Origin: Peribacillus folii
GTDB taxonomy: Bacteria; Bacillota; Bacilli; Bacillales; DSM-1321
Assembly (NCBI RefSeq): GCF_030271255.1
Contig: NZ_JASJOM010000014.1
Location: 27,584-91,583, forward strand
Reading direction: 5' to 3'
DNA: 64,000 bases
Part shown: piece after piece, positions 1 through 9,167 of the stretch
How the letters are laid out: each line of letters opens with the position of its first letter
How positions within the stretch are numbered: position 1 is the stretch's first letter
Notes under the pieces: model-generated
Databases searched by the model: none
Told to the model about the DNA's origin: nothing
What the model saw: only the letters and a program-made list of their open reading frames with translations
Program-made: the position numbers and the translations under genes

Positions 1-544
1 TCAAATCATTAGGCACTTCCTGAATCCCAAGATTAGTCATCCGGATTGTTGGTGCAATAGCAAAAATGAATGATGCAATGATTCCCGGTACTACTCCTAT
101 CCCAAAAAATAATATCGAGGGTATCAAGTAAACGAATGCGGGCATCGTTTGCATGAAGTCCAAAACTGGGGTGACGATCTTGCGCACCGTGTTATTTTGG
201 GCGCACCATATCCCGATCGGTATCCCGATCAGTATCGTTAGGAATCCTGACAATATGACGATTGCCAGTGTTTGGATGCTTGATTCCCAATAACCAAGGT
301 TATCGATCAACAGCAAGCTGATGAGTGTAAAGATTCCCAATGGCCATCTGCTTGTGTAGGTAACCAGGAGGGTTAGCACTACTATCAATACGATTGATGG
401 CCCGGCGCTCATTACGTCTACAAGTATGTTCAAGAGACCTTCAATCACATTCGTAATGAGTGTAAATAATCCAGCAAATGCAATAGTTATCCAATCCACT
501 AAAGAATCGACCCAAGCTCCTAGTGGGATTTTCGGCATATTCAT
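1..544 (-). CDS. opuAB: Glycine betaine ABC transporter permease OpuAB (partial, runs off left edge)
   Basis: N-terminal ~181 codons of the inner-membrane permease of a quaternary-amine (glycine betaine/proline betaine) ABC importer used for osmoprotection. The ATG at 544 lies 4 bp after the opuAA stop. The protein starts MNMPKIPLGAW and shows a hydrophobic N-terminal region, a SRWPLGIFTL segment, and the start of the binding-protein-dependent permease domain (ILIGIPIGIWCAQN, then PVLDFMQTMPAFVYLIPSI), which contacts the ATPase. Order and tight spacing match the opuAA-opuAB-opuAC operon; the rest of opuAB and opuAC would lie to the left. Truncation is by the window edge only. Confidence 0.93.
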   Translation of the reverse strand, partial: MNMPKIPLGAWVDSLVDWITIAFAGLFTLITNVIEGLLNILVDVMSAGPSIVLIVVLTLLVTYTSRWPLGIFTLISLLLIDNLGYWESSIQTLAIVILSGFLTILIGIPIGIWCAQNNTVRKIVTPVLDFMQTMPAFVYLIPSILFFGIGVVPGIIASFIFAIAPTIRMTNLGIQEVPNDL

Positions 545-548
545 TGAA

Positions 549-1757
549 TTATTCACTCTCCATTTCATTCAAGGAATCTTTATTACCTGCCAAGGCACCG
601 ATCACGGCACCGCGAAGTAGAATTCCTTTAATACGTTTTTCATCATCTACGACAGAGATCGGCAAGCTTGAAGTAGCCATCACGTCCATAAGGTTTCCTA
701 ATAATTCATCTTCTTTGACGGTAGGGATATCCGTTGTCATCACTTCGGAAATCGATTGATTATGGCTCATGGCCTGACGAGCCTGCTCGGCCGTCACCGC
801 ACCCAATAATTTTTGCTTCCTATCCACAACGAAAATGCTGGAATACCCCTGTTTGCGCATGATCTCCAAGGCAACCCTCGGTCCTCTGTCAACTGAGATT
901 TTCTCTGGACGGATCATTACATGAGAGGCCGTCAATACTTTTGATAAATCAACATCTTCCACGAACTTCTCGACAAATTCATTGGCTGGATTCATCATGA
1001 TTTGTTCTGGTGTTCCCAGCTGAATCACACTTCCATCTTTCATAAGCGCAATTCTATCCCCAATTCTCAAAGCTTCATCAAGATCATGGGTAATGAAAAT
1101 GATCGTTTTTTTATACTGATCTTGAATTTCAACCAATTCATCCTGCATATCTTTACGGATCAATGGATCAAGGGCGCTGAACGCTTCATCCATCAATAAT
1201 ACATCCGTGTCACTTGCAAGCGCCCGAGCCAATCCGACCCTCTGCTGCATGCCGCCGCTAAGCTGTGACGGAAGCTGATTTTCATACCCTTTCAAGCCAA
1301 CTGCCTCAAGAGCCTTCATCGCTTTTTCCTGACGTTTCGCAGAATCCACCTTTTGGATCTCGAGACCGAATTCGGCGTTTTCCAATATCGTTTTATGCGG
1401 GAATAAAGCAAAGTTCTGAAACACCATGCTTATTTTCTTTTGCCTGACTTCTCTTAAACGGGCGGCATTCATCTTTACGATATCTTCCCCGCCAATCAAA
1501 ATTTCACCAAGGGTCGGATCGATCAGTCGATTGAACATGCGGATCAACGTCGATTTTCCACTTCCGGATAGCCCCATGATCACAAATATCTCTCCAGGGT
1601 AAATCTCGAAATTCACATTATTGACGCCGACAGTCTGTCCCGTTTCTTTCAGGATTTCTTTTTTTGATTTGCCTTGAATCAATAAATCTGTTGCTGCTTT
1701 TGGAGATTTGCCAAAAATTTTCGAGACATTTCTGACTTCTACATATGGCTTCATCAA
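549..1757 (-). CDS. opuAA: Glycine betaine ABC transporter ATP-binding protein OpuAA
   Basis: Cytosolic ATPase of the OpuA osmoprotectant importer, 402 aa (B. subtilis OpuAA is slightly longer). Visible: Walker A GLSGSGKST (~residue 62), Q-loop in VFQNFALFPH, ABC signature LSGGMQQRVGLARAL, Walker B VLLMDEAFSALD, H-loop in FITHDLDEA, and a C-terminal tandem CBS region (~280-395) that senses ionic strength in this family. The N-terminal extension before Walker A is typical of quaternary-amine ATPases. Starts with ATG at 1757 behind GAGGTGACTTG. First gene of the opuA operon, with a long non-coding leader on its 5' side holding two related structured-looking repeats. Confidence 0.95.
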   Translation of the reverse strand: MMKPYVEVRNVSKIFGKSPKAATDLLIQGKSKKEILKETGQTVGVNNVNFEIYPGEIFVIMGLSGSGKSTLIRMFNRLIDPTLGEILIGGEDIVKMNAARLREVRQKKISMVFQNFALFPHKTILENAEFGLEIQKVDSAKRQEKAMKALEAVGLKGYENQLPSQLSGGMQQRVGLARALASDTDVLLMDEAFSALDPLIRKDMQDELVEIQDQYKKTIIFITHDLDEALRIGDRIALMKDGSVIQLGTPEQIMMNPANEFVEKFVEDVDLSKVLTASHVMIRPEKISVDRGPRVALEIMRKQGYSSIFVVDRKQKLLGAVTAEQARQAMSHNQSISEVMTTDIPTVKEDELLGNLMDVMATSSLPISVVDDEKRIKGILLRGAVIGALAGNKDSLNEMESE

Positions 1758-1989
1758 GTCACCTCATTCTAATAGTTGCCCATATGATTCAGTTTTGCTG
1801 AATTTTCCCGTTTTATGCGAGTGACGATGATTAATGCTCAAGTCCCTTGAAATAACAGAAATGCTAAAACAATTTCCAGCTCTACACTTTTTTCTTATGT
1901 TTAATACCATATATAGGGCAAAAAAGCGGATTTGACGCATATATCCGGGGGCCTTCTTGTTATATATTGTTCCCAAGAAGGAATTCTTT

Positions 1990-2165
1990 AATTGGATGAT
2001 ATATGTGTGATTATTTGAGCAATTCAAGTAGGGAAAAGAGGTGCAATCACAGCACGGAGGGAACAAGCAGGCACAACCTACACCACCTGTACTATAAACG
2101 ATTTCCACTTAGAGAATTTGTCCACGCCTGGACAAAAGATTCTCCTCTAAAGTTTTCATTTTCCT
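1990..2165. repeat. Structured-looking intergenic element, copy 1 (upstream of opuAA)
   Basis: Plus-strand landmarks: CAAGTAGGGAAAAGAGGTGC at ~2025-2044, CAGGCACA at ~2068, then a long imperfect hairpin 2110-2153 (GAGAAT and TTGTCC arms around an ACGCC loop). The same layout and wording recur at 2240-2372. Read on the minus strand both copies would lie in tandem in the opuAA 5' leader; the strand of action is not certain. It does not fit the lysine, SAM, purine, TPP, preQ1, cobalamin or glycine riboswitch consensus as I know them. Open frames across it are not supported by start sites. Confidence 0.45.
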
Positions 2166-2239
2166 TGATCAGGTGGAATGATACTTTGTATGACACCAAA
2201 ACGCATTGAAAAAAATGAATAAAGGATTCCCGTATGTTT

Positions 2240-2372
2240 GGGTATTTCAAGCAGGGAAAAGAGGTGCAATACTAACGAGGAATCGAACAGGCACAGCATA
2301 TACCAACTGAAATATAATGGTTTTTTTATTTTAAGTTTCGGTCAGTCCACGCACTCGGACTGAACCTTAATC
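2240..2372. repeat. Structured-looking intergenic element, copy 2 (upstream of opuAA)
   Basis: Second, diverged copy: CAAGCAGGGAAAAGAGGTGC at ~2249, ACAGGCACA at ~2287, and a following hairpin 2340-2366 whose arms are GGT-CAGTCC and GGACTG-AACC with an ACGC-containing loop. Identity to copy 1 is concentrated in the GGGAAAAGAGGTGCAAT and CAGGCACA blocks; hairpin sequences differ while the fold and the loop ACGC are kept, which suggests selection on structure. Between copy 2 and the terminator at 2662 I see only AT-rich sequence without a convincing gene. Confidence 0.4.
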
Positions 2373-2661
2373 CCTAAAGCACTTCATTACCTTAACAAAC
2401 TCTAATTATAAATTCAAATGATCCATAGCTTGATTCTTGCCTATAATGTCCAAATCCGCGTTACATTCCAAGGCCTCCGAAATCTTGAAAAAACGTTGCT
2501 ATACCAACGTTCTCACATGTCGAAAAATAAAGTTAAACCCTTCACCGCGAATTTTTTTCAGTTTTTTTTCAATCTATAAATATCCAAAAAAATCCACTGA
2601 AGATTTTTTATCGTTCCACCTTTAAATAATCTGGTATCTTATTCCCCAAAAAGAACAAAAG

Positions 2662-2698
2662 AAAACCTTGAAATAGTTTCCATTTCAAGGTTTTTTTA
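2662..2698 (-). terminator. Rho-independent terminator after the amino-acid permease
   Basis: Perfect 13-bp stem AAAACCTTGAAAT / ATTTCAAGGTTTT with a short loop. T runs occur on both sides, so it can stop transcription from either strand; it lies directly behind the permease stop at 2717. Confidence 0.8.
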
Positions 2699-2716
2699 TT
2701 CGAATTGCAAGGGTCA

Positions 2717-4204
2717 TTACACATCTTTATGTTCATCAAAATCAATCCGGCACTTGTCTAACGGAATCACCTTCGTTTTCCTGATGAACTTATAGCCAAG
2801 CCACATCACGAGAAAAAACGGGATGCCAAGATAAGCGGCCATTACGCCGGCCCAATTGATGTGATCTCCAAGAAATGCTTGATAGTTTTGCGCCAATAAA
2901 ACGAAGAAACAAAGGGCAAAGGAAAATATCGGACCGAAAGGGAACCATTTCGACAGATAAGGAAGGTCAGCCAGTGAATGTCCTTGGGCGATATAAGCTT
3001 TACGAAAACGGTAATGACTCGCCGCTATGCCTAGCCAAAAGATGAAACCGGTGACTCCGACGGCATTCATCAGCCAAACATATATCACTCCATCACCAAA
3101 TATGGATGCGAAAAATGCCAGCATTCCCACAAGTGAGGTGACGATCAGTCCCCAAATAGGAACGCCACGCTTGTTGAGCTTTCCGAAAATCCTTGGTGCC
3201 AGTCCTTCGTTTGCCATGGAGTACAGCATCCGGCTTGTCACATAAAGACTTGAATTGCCTGCTGATAAGACTGCAGTTAAAATGATGGCATTCATCACCG
3301 ATGCTGCAAATGCTAGTCCCACTTTTTCAAAAACCATCGTAAACGGGCTGACCATGATCGTGTGTCCCTGAAGGCTCCCATTCGTATATGGAACGATCAG
3401 ACCGATGACAAGTATCGCTAAAATATAAAACAGGAAAATCCTCCAAAAGATGCTGCGAACGGCCTTCGGAACATTCTTCGCCGGATCCTCACTTTCACCC
3501 GCTGCGACACCGACGATTTCCGTTCCTTGAAAAGAAAACCCGGCAGCTATGAAAATTCCCAATGTCGCCAAAAATCCGCCAGCAAATGGAGCATCACCTA
3601 CCGTGAAATTTTTAAAGCCGATTGCCTCTCCATTCATGATCCCGAAGATCATCAATATACCGACAACGATAAAAATGATGATGGTTGCGACCTTGATGAG
3701 CGAGAACCAATATTCCCCTTCCCCATATCCTTTAACGGATACGTAATTCAACAGGAAGATCAAAACTAAAAACATGGAGCTCCATAAAAATGACGGACTG
3801 TGCGGAAACCAGAACTTCATGACCATCGTTGCGGCAGATAGTTCTGCGGCAAGCGTCATCGCCCAAGTGAACCAATAATTCCAGCCAAGCGCAAATCCCA
3901 GGGCAGGATCGATGAACCTTGTAGCATACGTACTGAAAGCACCGCTGACCGGCATGAATGATGCCAATTCCCCTAGGCTTGTCATGATGAAATAAACCAT
4001 GATGCCGATGACGGCATATGCGACCAATGCCCCGCCAGGACCAGCAGAATGGATGGCCGGACCACTTCCTAGAAAGAGTCCCGTTCCAATCGCACCGCCT
4101 AAGGAAATCATCGTCAGGTGGCGTGCTTTCAGTTTTCTTTGCAAAGAATGAGGCGGCTCGTTTTGTTCATTTTTTTCGGGCAGTTGCAATTGGCGATTTT
4201 CCAA
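2717..4204 (-). CDS. APC-superfamily amino acid permease (LysP/AAT type)
   Basis: Twelve-helix proton-coupled amino-acid importer, 495 aa. The hallmark AAT-family segment follows a hydrophilic N-terminus: RHLTMISLGGAIGTGLFLGSG (helix 1, ~residues 31-51), then GELASFMPVSGAF and FALGWNYWFTWA. TM segments continue regularly to ~475. I chose a TTG start at 4204 because GGAGGGG lies 8 bp before it; a longer frame begins at 4261 without such a site. It sits 233 bp downstream of hutH on the same strand, so histidine uptake is an attractive guess, but B. subtilis uses HutM at this position and the closest signature here is LysP-like. Substrate is not determinable by eye. Confidence 0.85.
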   Translation of the reverse strand: MENRQLQLPEKNEQNEPPHSLQRKLKARHLTMISLGGAIGTGLFLGSGPAIHSAGPGGALVAYAVIGIMVYFIMTSLGELASFMPVSGAFSTYATRFIDPALGFALGWNYWFTWAMTLAAELSAATMVMKFWFPHSPSFLWSSMFLVLIFLLNYVSVKGYGEGEYWFSLIKVATIIIFIVVGILMIFGIMNGEAIGFKNFTVGDAPFAGGFLATLGIFIAAGFSFQGTEIVGVAAGESEDPAKNVPKAVRSIFWRIFLFYILAILVIGLIVPYTNGSLQGHTIMVSPFTMVFEKVGLAFAASVMNAIILTAVLSAGNSSLYVTSRMLYSMANEGLAPRIFGKLNKRGVPIWGLIVTSLVGMLAFFASIFGDGVIYVWLMNAVGVTGFIFWLGIAASHYRFRKAYIAQGHSLADLPYLSKWFPFGPIFSFALCFFVLLAQNYQAFLGDHINWAGVMAAYLGIPFFLVMWLGYKFIRKTKVIPLDKCRIDFDEHKDV

Positions 4205-4437
4205 AATAAATTCCCCTCCGACCAGGCATTTTTTATCTCTAAAGCTATGTCGAGCATTCAATCGTTTGCAGCTTTGGCTTTTCCCTACAATCTAGTGTTT
4301 TTACCTACAAAAAAGATACCTTAGAGATTTGGAACTATGTACGTTATGCAACGATGTCAGGCCTAAAAACCCGGTAAGGGGTTCGTAAGCCTAACGTTTT
4401 GGAGTGAAACCACAGTGCATGCCGTCATTCCACTTCA

Positions 4438-5955
4438 TTATGCCGTGGGCAAGCTTCCATGAATGAACGAGTTCCAGTCGATTTCAAGCAGCCAGCTAGC
4501 AGCTGCTTCAATATCCTTGGAAAAGACGCGATCTTGTGTGATGCTTGGAATGATCTTTCTTGCTTCTGCGTAAAAATCCTTCGTGAATGGAGCCATCTTC
4601 TCAATTCCACGGTATTCCACCGCCTGCAGGGCACAAATGAGCTCAATCGCCAAAACGCGGCGGACGTTTTGGATGATTTGATGCGCATGGCGCGAACCGA
4701 TCGTTCCCATGCTAACATGATCTTCCTGATTGGCTGAGGATGGGATGGAATCCACACTTGCCGGATGGGCCAATGTCTTATTTTCAGAGACGAGTGAAGC
4801 TGCACAATATTGCATGATCATCGCTCCCGATTGCAAACCGGGTGACGGACTCAAGAATGGCGGTAAATCATTCAGCTGCGGATTGACGAGCCGCTCTATC
4901 CGGCGTTCGGAAATATTGGCAAGCTCGGCAACGGCAATTTTCATGAAGTCCATCGCAAATGCTATCGGCTGACCATGGAAGTTTCCTCCTGAAATCACTT
5001 TTTCACCATCATCGAAGATAAGCGGATTATCCGTCGCAGCATTCATTTCGATTTCCAGCTTTTCTTTTACATAATCAAGGGTCTGCCACGAAGCCCCATG
5101 CACCTGCGGTATGCAGCGAAGCGAATAGGCATCCTGTACCCTAAGCTCCCCTTGCTTGGTGATGAGCTTGCTGCCATTGATCATGCGGCGGATCCGTTCC
5201 GCCACCTCCGTTTGCTGGCGATAGCCGCGGGCAAGATGAACATCGGCATCAAAGGCGTCTTCAATGCCGCGAAGCCCTTCCAGCGTCAAGGAAGCAATCG
5301 CCTCCGTTTGGTGGGCAAGCTGTTCCGCTTCGATGAAATTGACGAGGCCCATCCCCGTCATTGCCTGCGTTCCATTGATTAATGCCAGTCCTTCTTTCGC
5401 TTTAAGTGTCAGCGGCAGTATGCCTTCTTTCGATAATGCCGTGATGGCTTCCATCCGCTCCCCCTTATAGAACACTTCGCCTTCCCCCATCAATACCAGA
5501 GCCAAATGGGAAAGAGGCGCCAAGTCGCCGCTCGCACCAAGTGAGCCTTGCTGGGGGATGACCGGATGGACCTGCGCATTCAAAAGCTCGATCAAGCGTT
5601 CGATGACCACAGGCCTTACACCTGAGAACCCTTTCAATAACGCATTGGCACGAAGAAGGACCATCGCTCTTGAAACCACCTCAGGAAATGGCTCCCCTAC
5701 TCCGCATGCGTGTGAATGGATCAAATTCCACTGCAGCTGCTCAACATCGCCTGCGTCAATCAACACATCGCTGAACTTACCGAACCCAGTTGTAATGCCG
5801 TAGACGACTTTCTTTTGTTTTACGATATTCTCCACCGCTTCCCGGCTTTTTTCCACCTTCCCGACACTTTCGGCTGATGCCGTGACAAATGCCCCTCCGT
5901 ACAATACTTGCTTCGCATCTTCAATCGTTAAAGTTTGGCCTGTTAACGTAATCAT
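4438..5955 (-). CDS. hutH: Histidine ammonia-lyase
   Basis: Converts L-histidine to trans-urocanate and ammonia, the first step of histidine catabolism. 505 aa, full length (B. subtilis 508). The Ala-Ser-Gly triad that cyclises to the MIO cofactor is at ~141-143 ([12 protein letters not shown]). Tyr53 in VYGITTGFG and the QEDHVSMG segment near residue 412 match the family active site. Start at ATG 5955 (MITLTGQTL) fits the family N-terminus; an upstream in-frame codon would add ten unconserved residues. hutP lies upstream with the HutP-controlled terminator between them. hutU, hutI and hutG are not next to it, so the remaining pathway must be elsewhere or missing. Confidence 0.96.
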   Translation of the reverse strand: MITLTGQTLTIEDAKQVLYGGAFVTASAESVGKVEKSREAVENIVKQKKVVYGITTGFGKFSDVLIDAGDVEQLQWNLIHSHACGVGEPFPEVVSRAMVLLRANALLKGFSGVRPVVIERLIELLNAQVHPVIPQQGSLGASGDLAPLSHLALVLMGEGEVFYKGERMEAITALSKEGILPLTLKAKEGLALINGTQAMTGMGLVNFIEAEQLAHQTEAIASLTLEGLRGIEDAFDADVHLARGYRQQTEVAERIRRMINGSKLITKQGELRVQDAYSLRCIPQVHGASWQTLDYVKEKLEIEMNAATDNPLIFDDGEKVISGGNFHGQPIAFAMDFMKIAVAELANISERRIERLVNPQLNDLPPFLSPSPGLQSGAMIMQYCAASLVSENKTLAHPASVDSIPSSANQEDHVSMGTIGSRHAHQIIQNVRRVLAIELICALQAVEYRGIEKMAPFTKDFYAEARKIIPSITQDRVFSKDIEAAASWLLEIDWNSFIHGSLPTA

Positions 5956-5986
5956 TTTCCTGCACCCCTCATCCTTTTTTTCCAAA

Positions 5987-6036
5987 CAAAAAGGAGGCCA
6001 TATTGACAGACTTATCCAGTCATCAATACAGCCCCC
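5987..6036 (-). terminator. HutP-regulated intrinsic terminator in the hut leader
   Basis: Read on the minus strand, GGGGGCTGTATTGA...GAC pairs with GTC...TCAATATGGCCTCC, followed by TTTTTG. It lies between hutP and hutH, where B. subtilis has the terminator relieved by HutP plus histidine and Mg2+. Without HutP binding it should stop most transcripts before hutH. Confidence 0.8.
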
Positions 6037-6061
6037 TAATTCACTAATTAACTATAGGCTA
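6036..6061 (-). promoter_or_regulatory. HutP-binding UAG array
   Basis: Four UAG triplets on the minus strand (6061-6059, 6054-6052, 6046-6044, 6038-6036), spaced 7-8 nt, three of them as UUAG. HutP hexamers recognise NAG/UAG triplets at this kind of spacing. The last triplet abuts the 5' arm of the terminator, so binding can disrupt the hairpin. Confidence 0.75.
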
Positions 6062-6069
6062 ATGCTTAT

Positions 6070-6519
6070 TTAAATGTGGTTAATTCCCAAGCCAACCGCT
6101 TCATGTTCAAATCCACGAACCGGTGCGCCAATCGTTCCATACACGGCAACTGCAATCCATTCGCCTTCATCACTGTTCTCGAACGGCCTGCCCCGGACGA
6201 TCGCAAACCTTAGCCCTGCTGTCCTCAATAGACCGCCAAGCTCGACCTGCCCCCGTGTCACCCCATGCAACGCCTCGATGATCGCATGGTACAGCGCATG
6301 CATTTCACGATATATATCGGGATTGACTAATCCCTGCCTTTTCGCTGATGTTTCAATGGCCGCCACTATTTTCTGCAGCTCCATCGAACCGACCTTGCCT
6401 TTTCCATAAAGCCATTTCATTCGCTTCAATTCATTTGTTAAAGAAATTTCTTCCTCTTCTACCGCAAACGCGTACATGATTGCATGGCGCCCGATTCTTC
6501 TGTCGAATTCCTTTGTCAT
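6070..6519 (-). CDS. hutP: Hut operon RNA-binding antiterminator HutP
   Basis: 149-aa sequence-specific RNA-binding protein that, when bound to L-histidine and Mg2+, prevents termination ahead of hutH. The whole length matches the family: RIGRHAIMYAF near the N-terminus, a helical middle, and a C-terminal beta-rich part (VAVYGTIGAPVRGFEHEAVGLGINH) holding the ligand/metal-binding histidines. Promoter-proximal gene of the hut transcript, with its target array 9 bp after the stop. The upstream region carries a cre-like site, consistent with known CcpA repression of hut in Bacillus. Confidence 0.96.
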   Translation of the reverse strand: MTKEFDRRIGRHAIMYAFAVEEEEISLTNELKRMKWLYGKGKVGSMELQKIVAAIETSAKRQGLVNPDIYREMHALYHAIIEALHGVTRGQVELGGLLRTAGLRFAIVRGRPFENSDEGEWIAVAVYGTIGAPVRGFEHEAVGLGINHI

Positions 6520-6568
6520 GCAAGGACCTCATTTTCAATTTTCTAAATTGACTAATAACTACATATTA

Positions 6569-6583
6569 TTGTAAGCGGGTACA
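6569..6583 (+). promoter_or_regulatory. Putative cre (CcpA) site upstream of hutP
   Basis: TTGTAAGCGGGTACA fits the cre consensus WTGNAANCGNWNNCW with one mismatch. It lies ~50 bp before hutP, where the promoter must be, so CcpA bound here would block hut transcription in glucose. The rest of 6520-6966 holds only a weak open frame at 6618-6917 that I do not accept as a gene. Confidence 0.5.
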
Positions 6584-6966
6584 AGCCGTCCGGTCAACCT
6601 ATTTTTTAGATTTCTTTTCAACGCACCGACTCCTTATCCAAACTTATTCCTGGCAAAACAAACCCCTCCCTTAAGATGCTTTCTACCATTAATAAGAAAA
6701 AACACGTCGGAATGTGGGCTTTATGAATTTGCCCTTCCTTTTCATAAATCGAGATTTCCCCCTTGGTTCGGAAGATTTGGATGTGGATCGTTTCATGACG
6801 TAGTCTCACAGGACTCGCACTGCATTGGAACCTAAAAAAAGATGCCGCCTGCAAAATACAGACTGCATCTCCATCAATTTGCGCAGAGTTATAAAAATCT
6901 CTTTTCAAGCATTCCATTTTTATAGGGAGTGCCTTTTAAGCGTATCGGCCTGCACCGCCTATATTG

Positions 6967-7995
6967 CTAAATGTTCTTTACAAGCAAGTAAATGAAGTAC
7001 GGAGCTCCTAGGATCGAGACGATGATGCCTACCGGCAATTCCATCGGGGCCATGATGACCCGTCCCAATGTATCGGCGGATAATAGCAATAAAGCACCTA
7101 GTATTGCAGTCAATGGCAATAGCTTTGCATGTCTTGCCCCCACTAGTCTTCTTGCTATATGCGGGGCAATCAGGCCTAAAAAGGTAATGCCCCCTCCGAC
7201 GGAAACACACACACCCGCCAGTGCCACGGAAATCATCAATAATAACCTGCGCTCCCTTTCTATCCTTACACCGACGCCGATTGCGATCGAGTCACCCAAG
7301 CCCAGGACGTCCAAAACCTTTGATTTATAAATGGCGAATGGAATCAAGACAACCAGCCACGGTAATAACGCCCAGACAAATGTCCAATTCGTGCCCCAAA
7401 TCGTTCCCGATAACCAAATTAATGCCTTCATGAAATTGTTCGGTTCCATTTTCATCTGGAAAATGACCAATCCTGCGCCAAATGCAGCATTGATGCCGAT
7501 TCCGACCAGTAATAGCCTCGAAGGCGTCACCTTCCCTTTTTTCCAAGAAAGAACATAAATTAAAAATGCGGCAAGGAAGGAACCAAGCAAAGCTGTGACG
7601 GGCATGATGAACACGGAAGACCCTCCATTGAAGAATGCAGTGCCCTGGAAAAAGAACATATAAAGTACGACCGTGAATCCTGCTCCTGCGTTGATGCCCA
7701 ATATGCCAGGGTCGGCTATTGGATTTTGGGAAACGCCCTGTAAAATCGCTCCCGAAACGGCGATTCCCATTCCTACAAGTATCGCCAGAACGATCCTGGG
7801 CAAACGGAAATCGAAAATGGTCATTTCATTTTCAGCAGTGCCATTTCCTAATAATGTTGAGATAACATCCATCAGCGGAATCTTGAGGTAGCCTGCATTA
7901 ATACTGATGAAAAATACCATTACGGTTAAAATGCTTGTTAAGGCAAGCAACTTCTTAAAGCGTCCCTCATTTGGGCCGGATCGCTGCGGCATCAT
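6967..7995 (-). CDS. yfhA: Iron-siderophore ABC transporter permease (YfhA type)
   Basis: FecCD/BtuC-family inner-membrane permease, 342 aa, about ten TM helices. Family motifs: FDFRLPRIVLAILVGMGIAVSGAILQGVSQNPIA near residues 62-95 and GGGITFLGLIAPHIARRLVG near 266, the latter being the loop that docks to the ATPase. Its start overlaps the stop of the second permease gene by 4 bp, so the two are translationally coupled and probably form a heterodimeric channel. Gene order with a divergent binding protein matches yfiY/yfiZ-yfhA of B. subtilis, reported for hydroxamate siderophores such as schizokinen. No ATPase gene is present; a shared one (YusV type) is expected elsewhere. Confidence 0.9.
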   Translation of the reverse strand: MMPQRSGPNEGRFKKLLALTSILTVMVFFISINAGYLKIPLMDVISTLLGNGTAENEMTIFDFRLPRIVLAILVGMGIAVSGAILQGVSQNPIADPGILGINAGAGFTVVLYMFFFQGTAFFNGGSSVFIMPVTALLGSFLAAFLIYVLSWKKGKVTPSRLLLVGIGINAAFGAGLVIFQMKMEPNNFMKALIWLSGTIWGTNWTFVWALLPWLVVLIPFAIYKSKVLDVLGLGDSIAIGVGVRIERERRLLLMISVALAGVCVSVGGGITFLGLIAPHIARRLVGARHAKLLPLTAILGALLLLSADTLGRVIMAPMELPVGIIVSILGAPYFIYLLVKNI

Positions 7996-9032
7996 AAACC
8001 CCTCCCTTCCTTACGAGCTAAGTAAAGGAAAAAGGGAACGCCAATGATGGCCGTTATGGCCCCAACAGGGGTCTCGAATGGGGCATTCACCATCCGTCCG
8101 ACGATATCGGCAACCAGCAATAACACCCCACCGAGAATGGCGGAGCAAGGGATGATCAGCCTGTAATCATTCCCGACCAAAAACCTAGTGATATGGGGAA
8201 TGACCAAGCCCACGAACCCAACCATGCCTGCAATCGATACTGCAGCTCCAGTTAGCAGCAGGACCGCAATCATTCCGATAAGCTTCACGATTCCGGTATT
8301 TTGCCCAAGTCCTTTGGCCACCTCTTCCCCTAAGCTAAGAATGGAAATGGAGCGGGAAAGAACCAAGGCTATCAATAGTCCGGCCACGATAAACGGAAGT
8401 GAAAATAATACGTGCTGCGGCTGCACACTTGAAACCCCCCCGGCAAACCAATAGCTAATATCCTTTGAAATATTGAATTTGATCCCGACCGCCGTTGAAA
8501 ACGAGCTTAGCAAGGAGGCTATGGCCGAGCCGGCGAGTGCGAGCTTGACAGGCGTAATGCCGCCCCTTGAAAACGAAGTGATTCCGAACACTAATGCTGC
8601 GCCCAACCCTGCACCGGCAAAAGAGAACATCATCAAGCCTAAATATGTTATGCCCGGCATGACCACAAGCGCAATCGCAATGAAAAACGATGATCCGGCG
8701 GTTACACCCAGTATGGAAGGATCTGCCAACGGGTTCCTCGTCATTCCCTGCATGATCGCCCCCGAGACGGCTAATGCAGCCCCTACACAGACTGCAGCGA
8801 TCGCCCGCGGAAATCTCAACTGGCGAATGATCGTATGGGCGGGATTGTCCTCGTCGAACTGAAATAACGCGTTATAAACATCCCGATAGCTCAAATCGGC
8901 GGCACCGAAATTAATGGAAGCCATGATTGAAAGGAGTAAGCATGCCAGGCCCGCTATCATGATGACCAAGCTGGTTACTCTATTTTTATATGTATTTAGC
9001 GGTACCTTGTCGATTTTTGTTTTTGAATTCAT
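7992..9032 (-). CDS. yfiZ: Iron-siderophore ABC transporter permease (YfiZ type)
   Basis: First gene of the two-permease unit, 346 aa, FecCD family. Shows TIIRQLRFPRAIAAVCVGAALAVSGAIMQGMTRNPLADPSILG and the ATPase-docking stretch AGMVGFVGLVIPHITRFLVG, with ~10 hydrophobic helices. A cytoplasmic basic N-terminus precedes the first helix (~22-45). Divergently transcribed from the lipoprotein gene at 9168 across a 135-bp intergenic region holding a Fur-type palindrome, so expression should rise on iron limitation. The gene names follow the matching B. subtilis arrangement and are assigned by order and resemblance. Confidence 0.9.
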   Translation of the reverse strand: MNSKTKIDKVPLNTYKNRVTSLVIMIAGLACLLLSIMASINFGAADLSYRDVYNALFQFDEDNPAHTIIRQLRFPRAIAAVCVGAALAVSGAIMQGMTRNPLADPSILGVTAGSSFFIAIALVVMPGITYLGLMMFSFAGAGLGAALVFGITSFSRGGITPVKLALAGSAIASLLSSFSTAVGIKFNISKDISYWFAGGVSSVQPQHVLFSLPFIVAGLLIALVLSRSISILSLGEEVAKGLGQNTGIVKLIGMIAVLLLTGAAVSIAGMVGFVGLVIPHITRFLVGNDYRLIIPCSAILGGVLLLVADIVGRMVNAPFETPVGAITAIIGVPFFLYLARKEGRGL

Positions 9033-9075
9033 CTGTACAACTACTCTCCAAGGGGAAAATCCCCAAAAATAACGA

Positions 9076-9129
9076 TTGACAATGAGTGATTTCTATATTT
9101 AAATTAATTGAAATCGAGAATCATTATCA
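9076..9129 (+). promoter_or_regulatory. Divergent siderophore-uptake promoter region with Fur box
   Basis: A plausible plus-strand promoter is TTGACA at 9076-9081 and TAAATT at 9100-9105 (18-bp spacer). A Fur-like 7-1-7 half-palindrome sits at 9115-9129 (GAGAATCATTATCA; on the other strand TGATAATGATTCTC), overlapping the expected transcription start, the usual place for iron-dependent repression. Confidence 0.7.
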
Positions 9130-9167
9130 TGCATAGATTATTTTATCATATCTTTAGGGGGATTTAA

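Noticed and set aside
1764..2209. Opposed open frames across the first opuA-leader element
   Set aside because: The frames merely cross the repeated structured element; the second copy has stops in the same reading, so protein coding is not conserved.
1990..2372. Lysine riboswitch (because of the AGAGGTGC word)
   Set aside because: The diagnostic GGGAGCGTCGCCGAAG block and the P3-P5 layout are missing.
6618..6917. 99-codon open frame on the minus strand between hutP and the siderophore permease genes
   Set aside because: No ribosome site, no recognisable domain, composition unlike neighbours.
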